Source: JBAXTE01 sp963556065 (GTDB taxonomy: Bacteria; Bacteroidota; Bacteroidia; Bacteroidales; WCHB1-69). From it: a stretch of DNA of 64,000 nucleotides. Numbering within the stretch: the stretch's first letter is position 1; every line of letters starts with the position of its first letter. The notes under the pieces are model-generated. The model did no database searches and was not told the origin of the DNA. It saw only the letters and a list, made by a program, of their open reading frames with translations. Shown here in pieces: positions 18,005-25,677 of the stretch. The DNA lies in contig CAUVYH020000005.1 in the NCBI GenBank assembly GCA_963556065.3, positions 566,847-630,846 of the forward strand, read 5' to 3'. The translations under genes and the position numbers were made by a program.

Positions 18005-18964
18005 TTATCGGTGCATTCCCATAACATAAAATTGAAACAGTCCCATAAATTCCATAATTAATGCGATACCCGAATGCAAAATCACACCACCCCAGATATG
18101 GCGAGTGGTATATGCTAAAACGCCCAAAATGTATCCGCCGAAAAAAGCGCTGATTGTTTCAGCCAGAGGCTTCCCAAAGTGGAGGAAAACATACACCGAA
18201 ACCATTGGGAGAATTGCTTCTTTTCCCATAATTGCGACCATGCCGATGACCAAAGCACCTCGAAACATCCATTCGGTCATGGCAAAATCCATCACGTATA
18301 ACATCTCGAAGATAGCCGTACTCAGGTATGAAGACATTACGGCCAGAGATTCAAACTGCCATGCCCGATATCGGGGATATGCACTGATAAAATCGGGCGT
18401 AAACGAGGCTAGAATTATTAAAGGAGCCACAATCAGTAACATTTTAAGATAAGTTTTGCCATTGCCGAAATTTCGGTTCACGCCATAAATTCCTTGTTGT
18501 TGCCGGTCGAATATCTTGCACATTACAATCAGTGGCAACGTGTAAACCAATAGACATTTAATTTGAGTAGTAAGTTTTACCACATAAGTTCGTGTAAGTG
18601 GATCGTTGATAAACGAAAACCACTGAGCATTGAAACGAAATCCCGAAGTAAAACTAATTAGGGCTAAAAACAGTAAAATTTTAGCCCAAAATTCCGGTGA
18701 AGAAAGTAGCTTCGTTTGCTTTTTAATAATCAACTTCGGAATAGCTACTGCAAACCAAGCTACCGAGTAGTAAGCAAAAAAGCGAAGTATAACTACCGAT
18801 TTGTAAGGGTGATGAATTAGTATGTTGCGTTCGAAATTTATAGAATAATTGATTGCGATTGCCGAAGCTACAAAAACTAACGTCCACAAATAGCTCGTCC
18901 ACTCAAAATCATCAGCAATAAAATTTTTAAGTTGTAAAACAATTTTCTTCATTTGATTTTTCAA
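18005..18964 (-). CDS. CPBP-family intramembrane metalloprotease
   Basis: This is a 319-residue protein with about eight hydrophobic segments. The C-terminal half has the three CPBP (Abi/CAAX protease) motifs: TEWMFRGALV, FLHFGKP and GGVILHSGIALIMEF. The usual first motif is EExxxR; here the first Glu is Thr, leaving one Glu and the Arg. The N-terminal half (FEWTSYLWTLVFVASA onward) is a lineage-specific membrane extension. Members cleave or modify membrane-embedded peptides; the substrate is unknown. It is a single-gene unit flanked by long non-coding DNA on both sides. Confidence 0.82.
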   Translation of the reverse strand: MKNQMKKIVLQLKNFIADDFEWTSYLWTLVFVASAIAINYSINFERNILIHHPYKSVVILRFFAYYSVAWFAVAIPKLIIKKQTKLLSSPEFWAKILLFLALISFTSGFRFNAQWFSFINDPLTRTYVVKLTTQIKCLLVYTLPLIVMCKIFDRQQQGIYGVNRNFGNGKTYLKMLLIVAPLIILASFTPDFISAYPRYRAWQFESLAVMSSYLSTAIFEMLYVMDFAMTEWMFRGALVIGMVAIMGKEAILPMVSVYVFLHFGKPLAETISAFFGGYILGVLAYTTRHIWGGVILHSGIALIMEFMGLFQFYVMGMHR

Positions 18965-19257
18965 TAGATAAATGCAATATTAAGGATAAAAAACAAAACT
19001 TTCCCAAAATATTCATTATCGTACAAGATCGCATTTGAATTTCGCTTGGTGTTTCTTCGTTTTTTGGAAGGGGAAGATATACGTTCTGGTATTTATTGCA
19101 ATTGGTTGCACAAAGCCGATGAAAAGGGATGTGTGAAAAAATTAATATGCTGAATAGCGCTGATTTGTATGCGATTATGTCCGGTTTTCATATTTGTCAA
19201 GTTCCATTGTTTTTTGTTATTTTTTAGTGGTAACTTTTATATTCAAACAAATTATTA
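18965..19257. other. intergenic between divergent genes, no recognised feature
   Basis: About 290 AT-rich bases between divergent genes. I found no TAnnTTTG box for the CPBP gene and no RNA gene. Confidence 0.4.
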
Positions 19258-19265
19258 TATATTTG
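19258..19265 (+). promoter_or_regulatory. -7 box for the secreted 154-aa protein
   Basis: TATATTTG matches TAnnTTTG, 50 bases before the ATG at 19316. Confidence 0.45.
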
Positions 19266-19315
19266 TGTTACTAATTAAACAATTCTTTCATTTATAATTA
19301 TTAAAAAAGCGAATT

Positions 19316-19780
19316 ATGAAAAAAACGATGACTACTTTTGTATTTTTATTTTGCCTATTGGCCTCTGTTACCTTATCGGCGCAGACAACAAAAGAAGATC
19401 CAGTATATCTTGAGACCATTTCAAATTCAAGCAAAAGCATTAATTTTATTGCCGGAGTATATCCGAAAACACTAGTTTACAGTGCTGCAAACGAAAACAC
19501 AAAACTCACTTTGCGGGTTCTTAACAATGCTACGGATTCTTATAAATGGAAAGACTACAAAGTGTATATTATGCTTAAAGACAATACGTTGTTTTACAAC
19601 TATACGACGAAAGCTGAGACGGGAGAATTCGCCTGTACTTACAGTGTCGAAGGAAATAAAGGATTTCACGATCAAACGGTTTGTTTCTCGAAAAAATTTG
19701 AGGTTGATGATATTAAGCAAATGTGGATTAGTTTTGCGGATGACACCTTTATTTCTTTAATTTATGTTCCGGGAAAATAA
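19316..19780 (+). CDS. small secreted protein of unknown function
   Basis: This 154-residue protein is not recognised. It has a signal peptide (MKKTMTTFVFLFCLLASVTL, cleaved after SAQ) and a body rich in short beta-type segments (KLTLRVLNN, YKVYIMLKDN, QMWISFADDTFISLIYVPGK), which suggests a small beta-sandwich. There are two cysteines (FACTYS and TVCFSK) that could form one disulfide. It is a monocistronic unit with its own promoter. Confidence 0.65.
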   Translation: MKKTMTTFVFLFCLLASVTLSAQTTKEDPVYLETISNSSKSINFIAGVYPKTLVYSAANENTKLTLRVLNNATDSYKWKDYKVYIMLKDNTLFYNYTTKAETGEFACTYSVEGNKGFHDQTVCFSKKFEVDDIKQMWISFADDTFISLIYVPGK

Positions 19781-19882
19781 AAAAAGTATTTATTGAATGC
19801 TTTCTTTAGTTACCGATCTTGCGGCCTCAATTTAAGAAGATAAAGAAATACCGATTAGCATAAATCAAGGCTAAGTTTTTTG

Positions 19883-19890
19883 TACTTTTG
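19883..19890 (+). promoter_or_regulatory. -7 box for hisH2-hisF2
   Basis: TACTTTTG matches TAnnTTTG, 71 bases before the hisH2 ATG. Confidence 0.45.
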
Positions 19891-19961
19891 TGGGATCATA
19901 ATTTGTTTTCTAAGAATCCATGATGATTTTCGGAAAACACATTTAATTTGAGTATAGCCAA

Positions 19962-20582
19962 ATGAATGCAAAAATTGTAATCGTCGATTACGGAATGGGT
20001 AATTTGAATTCGGTGAAACGGAAATTGAGTCGGATAAAAATAGATGCTCGGATATCTTCCGATCCCTATGATATTGCTGCTGCGGACAAGTTAATCTTGC
20101 CCGGAGTGGGGCATTTTTCTACGGCCATGGAAAATCTTCGCAGCCTAAATCTCATCGATTCCCTAAATGATTTTGCCGTTATTCGGAAAAAGCCCGTTTT
20201 AGGTATTTGTTTGGGAATGCAGTTGATGGCTCAGCGAAGCGAAGAAGGGAATGTAAATGGATTAGGCTGGTTTGATGCCGATGTTGTTCGGTTTAAAATT
20301 AAGGACAAGCTAAAATACAAAATTCCGCATATCGGATGGAATCAAATAATTATGACCAAGTCCAGCATGCTAATGGCTGAAATAAATGAGAATGCCGAAT
20401 TTTATTTTGTACATGCCTACCATTTTTTAAATCGGATTCAGGAAGATGTCTTAAATACAACCGAATACGAATACTCGTTTACTTCGGCTATCGAAAAAGA
20501 AAATATTTTTGGTGTGCAATATCATCCCGAGAAGAGTCATGATGCCGGTGAACAATTATTCAAAAATTTCTGCAATCTTTAA
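19962..20582 (+). CDS. hisH: HisH-type glutamine amidotransferase (HisH2)
   Basis: This 206-residue class I glutamine amidotransferase has the triad Cys83 (LGICLGMQ), His188 and Glu190 (GVQYHPEKSH), and the oxyanion segment LPGVGHF. It is paired 12 bases upstream of a HisF-like gene. In the histidine pathway HisH supplies ammonia to HisF, but no other his gene is in the window and the HisF partner lacks a key catalytic residue. It therefore most likely belongs to the HisH2/WbuY group that feeds ammonia to a sugar amidotransferase for acetamidino sugars in surface glycans. Histidine biosynthesis is the alternative. Confidence 0.85.
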   Translation: MNAKIVIVDYGMGNLNSVKRKLSRIKIDARISSDPYDIAAADKLILPGVGHFSTAMENLRSLNLIDSLNDFAVIRKKPVLGICLGMQLMAQRSEEGNVNGLGWFDADVVRFKIKDKLKYKIPHIGWNQIIMTKSSMLMAEINENAEFYFVHAYHFLNRIQEDVLNTTEYEYSFTSAIEKENIFGVQYHPEKSHDAGEQLFKNFCNL

Positions 20583-20594
20583 ATCTCCAAAACA

Positions 20595-21347
20595 ATGTTT
20601 AGACCACGGGTAATCCCAGTACTGCTGTTGAAAGGGCAAGGGCTGGTAAAATCAATTCAATTTTCAAAACATCACTATATTGGCGATCCGATTAACGCGG
20701 TACGCATATTTAATGATTTGAAAGCAGACGAATTGGTTTTTCTTGATATTTTAGCAACGAAAGAGCAACGATTAATTTCGCTGGATTTTATAAAAAACGT
20801 GGGTGAGGAGGCAAATATGCCTTTTGCTGTGGGCGGTGGAATTAGAACCCTTGACGATATTCGGGAAATAATCGCTGCTGGTGCCGAAAAGGTGGTTATT
20901 AATAGTTATGCAGCCGAAAACCCTTCATTTATTAGATTAGCCAGTGATTGTTTCGGCTCATCAACCATATCGGTATGTATTGATGTGAAGAAAAAAATGT
21001 TTGGAGGAGTTACGGTATGGTCTAATGGAGGAAGTAAAAACACAAAATGCACTCCTGTCGATTTTGCCCGAAGAATGGAAGAAGAGGGTGCGGGAGAACT
21101 CATTATCCAATCGATTGAGCGGGATGGAATGATGGATGGTTACGATATTGAACTTATAAAGTCGATTGCAAAGGCAGTAACCATTCCGGTAGTGGCACTA
21201 GGAGGAGCCGGGTCTGTTGCCGATTTAGCCGAAGGTTACCATGAAGGATATGCAAACGGATTAGCTGCCGGAAGCATGTTTGTGTATCAGGGGAAAAATC
21301 GAGGAGTACTGATTAATTATCCCGAAAAAAAAGAGCTATTATTCTGA
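20595..21347 (+). CDS. HisF2/WbuZ-like imidazole glycerol phosphate synthase homologue (acetamidino sugar type)
   Basis: This 250-residue (beta/alpha)8 barrel aligns position for position with HisF. Asp130 (SVCID) is in place, but the other catalytic Asp, at position 11, is Leu11 in RVIPVLLLKGQGLVKS. The LLLK signature and FSKHHYIGDPINAVRIFN are those of the HisF2/AglZ/WbuZ group, which acts with HisH2 and the WbpG/PseA-type amidotransferase in acetamidino-sugar formation. The usual amidotransferase gene is not next to it or anywhere else in the window. Function in classical histidine synthesis is unlikely given Leu11. Confidence 0.85.
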   Translation: MFRPRVIPVLLLKGQGLVKSIQFSKHHYIGDPINAVRIFNDLKADELVFLDILATKEQRLISLDFIKNVGEEANMPFAVGGGIRTLDDIREIIAAGAEKVVINSYAAENPSFIRLASDCFGSSTISVCIDVKKKMFGGVTVWSNGGSKNTKCTPVDFARRMEEEGAGELIIQSIERDGMMDGYDIELIKSIAKAVTIPVVALGGAGSVADLAEGYHEGYANGLAAGSMFVYQGKNRGVLINYPEKKELLF

Positions 21348-21397
21348 TTTGCATAATTGGATGCTTAAAAATTGTGAGATTTTTAAAAAAAAATGTG

Positions 21398-21405
21398 TAA
21401 GTTTG
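21398..21405 (+). promoter_or_regulatory. -7 box for rex
   Basis: TAAGTTTG matches TAnnTTTG, 22 bases before the ATG. A half-site-like TTGTGAG lies about 27 bases upstream, but no full Rex operator (TTGTGAA-N4-TTCACAA) is present. Confidence 0.45.
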
Positions 21406-21427
21406 AAGTTCATTTACAACACAATAT

Positions 21428-22081
21428 ATGCCCAATAAAAAACATTACATAGAATCGTTGCCCCCAAAAACAGTGGAGCGGTTGAGCCAGTATCGGAGAG
21501 AACTATACCAGTTATCGGATGAAGGGAAAACCCATATATACTCGCACGAACTTGCAGCCATGCTAAATATTACTTCTGTACAAGTGCGACGAGATATTAT
21601 GTTGTTGGGATATGCAGGCTCTTTGAGAAGAGGTTACGAAATAAAGTCATTAATTGATTTCATCGGGAGTTTTATCGATACCAACATTCCGATGCGAATA
21701 GGATTAATCGGTGCCGGAAATTTGGGGACTGCAATCATGAACTACTTTAACGGTAAACGCACACAACTTAATATAGTAGCTTGCTTCGATATAAATCCGA
21801 ACAAGGTGGGCACCGAAATTGAGAATGTTTTCTGTTATCATATTCATGATTTTTCAGAGATTGTTAAATCAAAGAATATTTCGATGGTGATACTTACAAT
21901 TCCCAGTTCGGCTGCTCCGTCCACGGTAAAAATTATTATAGACTCGGGGATTAAAGGTGTCTTAAACTTCACTTCCATGCCGCTTCACCTTCCGGAAAAT
22001 ATCTATCTGGAGGAATATGACATGATTACTTCAATGGAGAAAGTTGCTTATTTTGCTAAACTTAACCTGAACTCTAAATAA
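21428..22081 (+). CDS. rex: redox-sensing transcriptional repressor Rex
   Basis: Rex binds DNA when NAD+ is abundant and releases it when NADH rises, controlling fermentation and anaerobic respiration genes. The 217-residue protein has an N-terminal winged helix (VERLSQYRRELYQL, then SVQVRRDIMLLG) and a Rossmann domain with the dinucleotide motif GAGNLGTA, followed by CFDINPNKVG. The C-terminal helix (TSMEKVAYFAKL) matches the domain-swap region. It is read from its own promoter and may share a transcript with the RibF-like gene 37 bases downstream. Its presence fits an anaerobe. Confidence 0.95.
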   Translation: MPNKKHYIESLPPKTVERLSQYRRELYQLSDEGKTHIYSHELAAMLNITSVQVRRDIMLLGYAGSLRRGYEIKSLIDFIGSFIDTNIPMRIGLIGAGNLGTAIMNYFNGKRTQLNIVACFDINPNKVGTEIENVFCYHIHDFSEIVKSKNISMVILTIPSSAAPSTVKIIIDSGIKGVLNFTSMPLHLPENIYLEEYDMITSMEKVAYFAKLNLNSK

Positions 22082-22118
22082 TCGATATCCAATATTAATC
22101 GCTCTAAATGAAATTATT

Positions 22119-23012
22119 GTGAATATTTTTGAAGGGGTACCCAAAAATCAGATATTTAATAAGGCCGTTGTTACTGTGGGCATGTACGACGGGGTGCATT
22201 TAGCTCACAAGTTAATTCTTCAGCGTGTATGTAAATCGGCAAATGCGATCGGAGGGGAATCCGTGCTTATCACTTTTGATCCACATCCTCGTGCAGTGCT
22301 TTACCCCGAAGAGAAAATTGCGATGCTCACTTTACGTGAAGAGAAAATTGCATTGCTTGAATCTATAGGAATAGATGCGGTAATTTTTATTCCGTTTAGC
22401 CTTGAATTCTCTAAAATGAGCTCTTATGAATTTGTAAAGACCATTATCGTAGATGCTATTCATGCGCAAAAAATCATAGTGGGGTATAACCATTATTTCG
22501 GGCACAACCGCGAAGGAAATTTAGCCCATCTTTCGATGTTGGGAAAGCAATTCGGTTTTGAAGTAGAAGAAATCCCGGAACAAGATATTCAAAATGAATC
22601 GGTAAGCTCTTCAAAAATCAGAAATGCTTTGGCTGAAGGCGATATGATGAAAGCAAATGCATATCTGGATTATGAGTACCAAATTTCGGTTGAGCTCAAA
22701 GAGGGGGAAACTCTTTTTTCGTCCATTGGCTATGAAGGCTGGAATACAGTCGTTGATGAGCATAAACTTATCCCTGTTGAAGGACTTTATTTTGTGAACG
22801 TAAGAATCGATCAAATGCTTTATAAAGGAGCTGCATGGATTAACTGCAGTACAAAAGCCATTCAGATACTTATTATGGATTATCACCCTGAAAGCAGTGG
22901 AGTAAAAGCAACTCTTATATTTAAACATTTGGTTTGTTTGTGCAGCACAAACACATTAACCGAATCAATTAAAAAATCGGTGGCTGCTCTTATTTTTCAG
23001 GCAAACCCTTAG
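22119..23012 (+). CDS. RibF-like FAD synthetase with degenerate riboflavin kinase domain
   Basis: The protein has 297 residues from a GTG start; the nearby ATG at 22108 hits a stop after four codons. The N-terminal FMN adenylyltransferase domain is recognisable: GMYDGVHLAH (HxAH instead of HxGH), TFDPHPRAVL, VGYNHYFGHNREGN and SVSSSKIRNAL. The C-terminal third aligns to riboflavin kinase only at KLIPVEGLYFVNVRID and the last helix. The GFPTAN motif with the Mg/ATP-binding Thr and Asn is missing. So it may make FAD without kinase activity, or serve a different nucleotidyl transfer. A standard RibF elsewhere in the genome would fit. Confidence 0.75.
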   Translation: MNIFEGVPKNQIFNKAVVTVGMYDGVHLAHKLILQRVCKSANAIGGESVLITFDPHPRAVLYPEEKIAMLTLREEKIALLESIGIDAVIFIPFSLEFSKMSSYEFVKTIIVDAIHAQKIIVGYNHYFGHNREGNLAHLSMLGKQFGFEVEEIPEQDIQNESVSSSKIRNALAEGDMMKANAYLDYEYQISVELKEGETLFSSIGYEGWNTVVDEHKLIPVEGLYFVNVRIDQMLYKGAAWINCSTKAIQILIMDYHPESSGVKATLIFKHLVCLCSTNTLTESIKKSVAALIFQANP

Positions 23013-23733
23013 TAGAGTCGGTTAATAAATCGCGAATCACCACCGATGCGGCATAGCATCCAAACATAGCGGGCATATACGAAATAGTTCCTACAGTGGT
23101 TAACTTGTTTTGTTCTTGTACTTCGTTTAGCTTTATGGAATGTTTTGGTACTACTTCCAATGAATATACCGCCTTAAATCCGCTTCTTACCCCCAGTTTA
23201 TGAAGCCTTTTGCGAATCATAAACGCCAGTTTGCATTGAGTGGTGTTTTCAATTGCCTCAACGGCTATTTTGGAAGGATCTAATTTTCCTCCGGCACCCA
23301 TGGCACTTACCAACCGCTGGTGGTGTTGCAAAGCGGTATAAATAAAATACACCTTAGGGGAAATGGTATCTATGGCATCTACAACATAGTCGAAAAAAGA
23401 GTTGTTGAAAATATGATCGATTTTATCATCCTTTAAGTACTCCTGAATCGTATGAAGTTTTATTTGAGGGTTGATGTCCCGTAGTCGCTGTTCCATAAGT
23501 TCGGATTTTGCCTGCCCAATGGTACTTGTTAGAGCAATAAGCTGACGATTGAGATTTGTAGAAGAAACAGTATCGGCATCTATAATCGTAAGTTCACCGA
23601 TACCGGCTCTGCAAAGCATTTCAGCCGCATAAGCTCCAACACCTCCCAAGCCTGCAACTAATACATGAGCATTCTGAAGCTTAGATGTCCCCAGTTCTCC
23701 GATAAGTAGTTGTGTACGTTGATCCCAACTCAT
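22990..23733 (-). CDS. tcdA: tRNA threonylcarbamoyladenosine dehydratase (E1-like ThiF family)
   Basis: TcdA uses ATP to cyclise t6A37 of tRNAs to ct6A. The 247-residue protein begins MSWDQRTQLLIGE and carries the ATP-binding Rossmann motif GLGGVGAYAAEMLCRAG, the DADTVSSTNLNRQ stretch with the E1-type Asn and Arg, and the C-terminal VGTISYMPAMFGCYAAS typical of TcdA/CsdL. No catalytic ubiquitin-like partner is needed. Its start codon shares one base with the stop of the TatD gene upstream, so the two are coupled. Its 3' end overlaps the convergent RibF-like gene by 23 bases. Confidence 0.92.
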   Translation of the reverse strand: MSWDQRTQLLIGELGTSKLQNAHVLVAGLGGVGAYAAEMLCRAGIGELTIIDADTVSSTNLNRQLIALTSTIGQAKSELMEQRLRDINPQIKLHTIQEYLKDDKIDHIFNNSFFDYVVDAIDTISPKVYFIYTALQHHQRLVSAMGAGGKLDPSKIAVEAIENTTQCKLAFMIRKRLHKLGVRSGFKAVYSLEVVPKHSIKLNEVQEQNKLTTVGTISYMPAMFGCYAASVVIRDLLTDSTKGLPEK

Positions 23734-24392
23734 TATTTAAAAAGAACTCTTGCGTTTTCGGCAATTTTTTGTCGGAGTTGTTCTATTGAAATTTTACGGA
23801 GACAGGCTGCCGTGGTATAAATATCCCGAATATCAATATCTTCTTCATCCGTTTCCAGAAAGATACTTTTCATAGGAATAAGCGGGAATACCTGAGCCGC
23901 CTTAGATTCGTCATTAAGCAACGCTTTTCCGAACGAAAGATAAAATCCCATTTTTATCATTTGGTCGGCGGTTTGTTTGTTTGCATTAAATCCGTGAATC
24001 ACCCATGGCATTTTGAATTTACCCGTTTTACGAATTTCCTGGATGTCGGAATATGCTTTTACACAATGAATAATCATCGGTTTTTTATAATACTCCGAAA
24101 CTGTAATTTGAGCTCTAAAATACTTTTCTTGTAATTCAAAAGAAGTTCCAATAACCCGATCGAGACCTGATTCGCCCACAGCTAATGTCTGTGGCAACGA
24201 TGCAGCCTGCATGAGTAACGCTAACGACTCGTTGAGCGGATGCTGTTCGATATGCCATGGATGAATGCCGAAACTATAATACTTACCCTGTTCGGGAGCC
24301 GTATGATAGTCGGAGCTGATTAATGCAATAGTATCGGGATGAGTGGTATTTTGATGGGTGTGAATATCGATAAATGGATCGTTGGAAAACAT
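23733..24392 (-). CDS. TatD-family metal-dependent hydrolase
   Basis: This 219-residue TIM-barrel amidohydrolase-superfamily protein has the TatD metal ligands in order: HTH in FIDIHTHQN, Glu in AVGESGLDR, His in MIIHCVKA, His in WVIHGFNA and Asp in FLETDEEDI. TatD proteins are 3'-5' DNases or related phosphoesterases. This one is about 40 residues shorter than E. coli TatD and belongs to the short Bacteroidota group usually next to tcdA, as here. The biological substrate of this group is not established. Confidence 0.88.
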   Translation of the reverse strand: MFSNDPFIDIHTHQNTTHPDTIALISSDYHTAPEQGKYYSFGIHPWHIEQHPLNESLALLMQAASLPQTLAVGESGLDRVIGTSFELQEKYFRAQITVSEYYKKPMIIHCVKAYSDIQEIRKTGKFKMPWVIHGFNANKQTADQMIKMGFYLSFGKALLNDESKAAQVFPLIPMKSIFLETDEEDIDIRDIYTTAACLRKISIEQLRQKIAENARVLFK

Positions 24393-24468
24393 TGTTTTTT
24401 TATAAATAATATGTTTAAAGCTGTTTTTTAATAGAATTCTTAATTTTTATAAACGAATTAATCAAATG

Positions 24469-24476
24469 CAAAAATA
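24469..24476 (-). promoter_or_regulatory. -7 box for tatD-tcdA
   Basis: The minus strand reads TATTTTTG (TAnnTTTG), 76 bases before the TatD gene ATG at 24392. Confidence 0.45.
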
Positions 24477-24643
24477 AAAAACTTTTTCATTGATTTTTTA
24501 AAGTTTGAAATTATCTTAAAAAAAAGATTCTATACCAAGTTGTTGGAAATTAAATGACAATGGGGTTCGATCATTTTATGAAATGTAAAACAACCATTGG
24601 ATTCTTCGTAATTTGCATTTGAGGAAACTTAATCTGCTTGGAT

Positions 24644-25360
24644 TTACTCAAACTTGACTCGTTTAATTCGGTTCATATTACGGAGAATAATTGCTTGCTT
24701 GTGAATCACAAAAGGGGAGGGTCTGTTTGGGAAATAGATTCTTGGATTTGGGTAACAGGCAGTAATTAATGAGGCTTCATTTTTAGAGAGTTTAGATGCA
24801 CTTTTATGAAAATAGAATTGGGCAGCGGCTTCGGCACCATATGTGCCATCACCCATTTCAATAACATTCAGGTAAACTTCCATAATCCGTTTTTTGGACC
24901 AGCAGGTTTCAATCAGCAGGGTAAAATAAGCTTCAAGCCCTTTTCGTACCCATGATCGCTCAGGCCATAGAAAGACGTTCTTTGCTACTTGCTGAGAGAT
25001 GGTACTGCCTCCGCGAACCGATTTTCCGGACATGTTTTTTTCCATTGCATTTTCAATGGCATCGAAATCAAAACCACTGTGATTCATAAAGTTAGCATCT
25101 TCTCCTCCAACAGCAGCGGTAACCATATACGGAGAAATGCTGTCCAGCGGCATCCATTTCTTATCGATTTTGCTGCCTTCACTCATCTTTCTAATTACCA
25201 TAAGCGGAGTAATGGGCGGATTAACCCATCGATATAAAATAGTGACCGCAATAGATAGGATAAACAACGATAAAAGAATATACCCGCTTATGCGTATCCC
25301 CTTTTTTAACCATCGGTTTTTTGATGATTTCGAGGACGATTTTTTCTTATTTTGAGCCAT
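24644..25360 (-). CDS. mtgA: monofunctional biosynthetic peptidoglycan transglycosylase (GT51)
   Basis: MtgA polymerises lipid II into glycan strands. The 238-residue protein has a Lys/Ser-rich cytoplasmic tail (KKKSSSKSSKNR), one membrane anchor (ISGYILLSLFILSIAVTILY) and a GT51 domain with GGEDANF (catalytic Glu), GGSTISQQVAKNVFLW and KKRIMEVYLNVIEMG (second catalytic Glu). There is no transpeptidase domain. An in-frame ATG at 25381 lies within the promoter box 25379-25386, so the ATG at 25360 (MAQNKKK) is chosen. Confidence 0.93.
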   Translation of the reverse strand: MAQNKKKSSSKSSKNRWLKKGIRISGYILLSLFILSIAVTILYRWVNPPITPLMVIRKMSEGSKIDKKWMPLDSISPYMVTAAVGGEDANFMNHSGFDFDAIENAMEKNMSGKSVRGGSTISQQVAKNVFLWPERSWVRKGLEAYFTLLIETCWSKKRIMEVYLNVIEMGDGTYGAEAAAQFYFHKSASKLSKNEASLITACYPNPRIYFPNRPSPFVIHKQAIILRNMNRIKRVKFE

Positions 25361-25378
25361 ACAAAATCCTCTTTTTTG

Positions 25379-25386
25379 CAAAATTA
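25379..25386 (-). promoter_or_regulatory. -7 box for mtgA; decides its start codon
   Basis: The minus strand reads TAATTTTG (TAnnTTTG), 18 bases before the ATG at 25360. Transcription would begin downstream of the alternative ATG at 25381. Confidence 0.5.
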
Positions 25387-25665
25387 ACCTATTTTATTAA
25401 ACAAGCAATTGGTTAGGTCCGTTCTTTTAACTTTTATTCGAAGTTTGCTTAAGCATGATTAATACATATAATTGTAGTGTATGATATGTAATACAATAAA
25501 ACTACCTTAATAAGTTCTTTCAATTTTTATGATCGGTCTGTTTTGTAAAGAGGTTTGTGCTATTTTATGAGAAAGCTTGATGAATTTGAAATAAAAATTT
25601 GAAAGATTATACTTTAATCCATCGAATCTCGTTATGAAAATCAATAAACGGATTAAAAAAAATTG
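25387..25665. other. intergenic between divergent mtgA and bamD
   Basis: About 280 AT-rich bases bounded by promoter boxes for both genes. No other feature was recognised. Confidence 0.4.
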
Positions 25666-25673
25666 TAATTTTG
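25666..25673 (+). promoter_or_regulatory. -7 box immediately before bamD
   Basis: TAATTTTG matches TAnnTTTG and only four bases separate it from the bamD ATG. The predicted transcription start falls on or next to the start codon, suggesting a leaderless message. Confidence 0.5.
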
Positions 25674-25677
25674 CACG

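Noticed and set aside
19962..21347. HisH and HisF as part of a normal histidine operon
   Set aside because: The HisF-like protein lacks the catalytic Asp11 and has the LLLK signature of the HisF2 branch, and no other his gene is nearby.
24540..24580. GGTTCGATC-like sequence suggesting a tRNA T-loop
   Set aside because: No flanking acceptor stem, anticodon arm or D-arm can be drawn around it.
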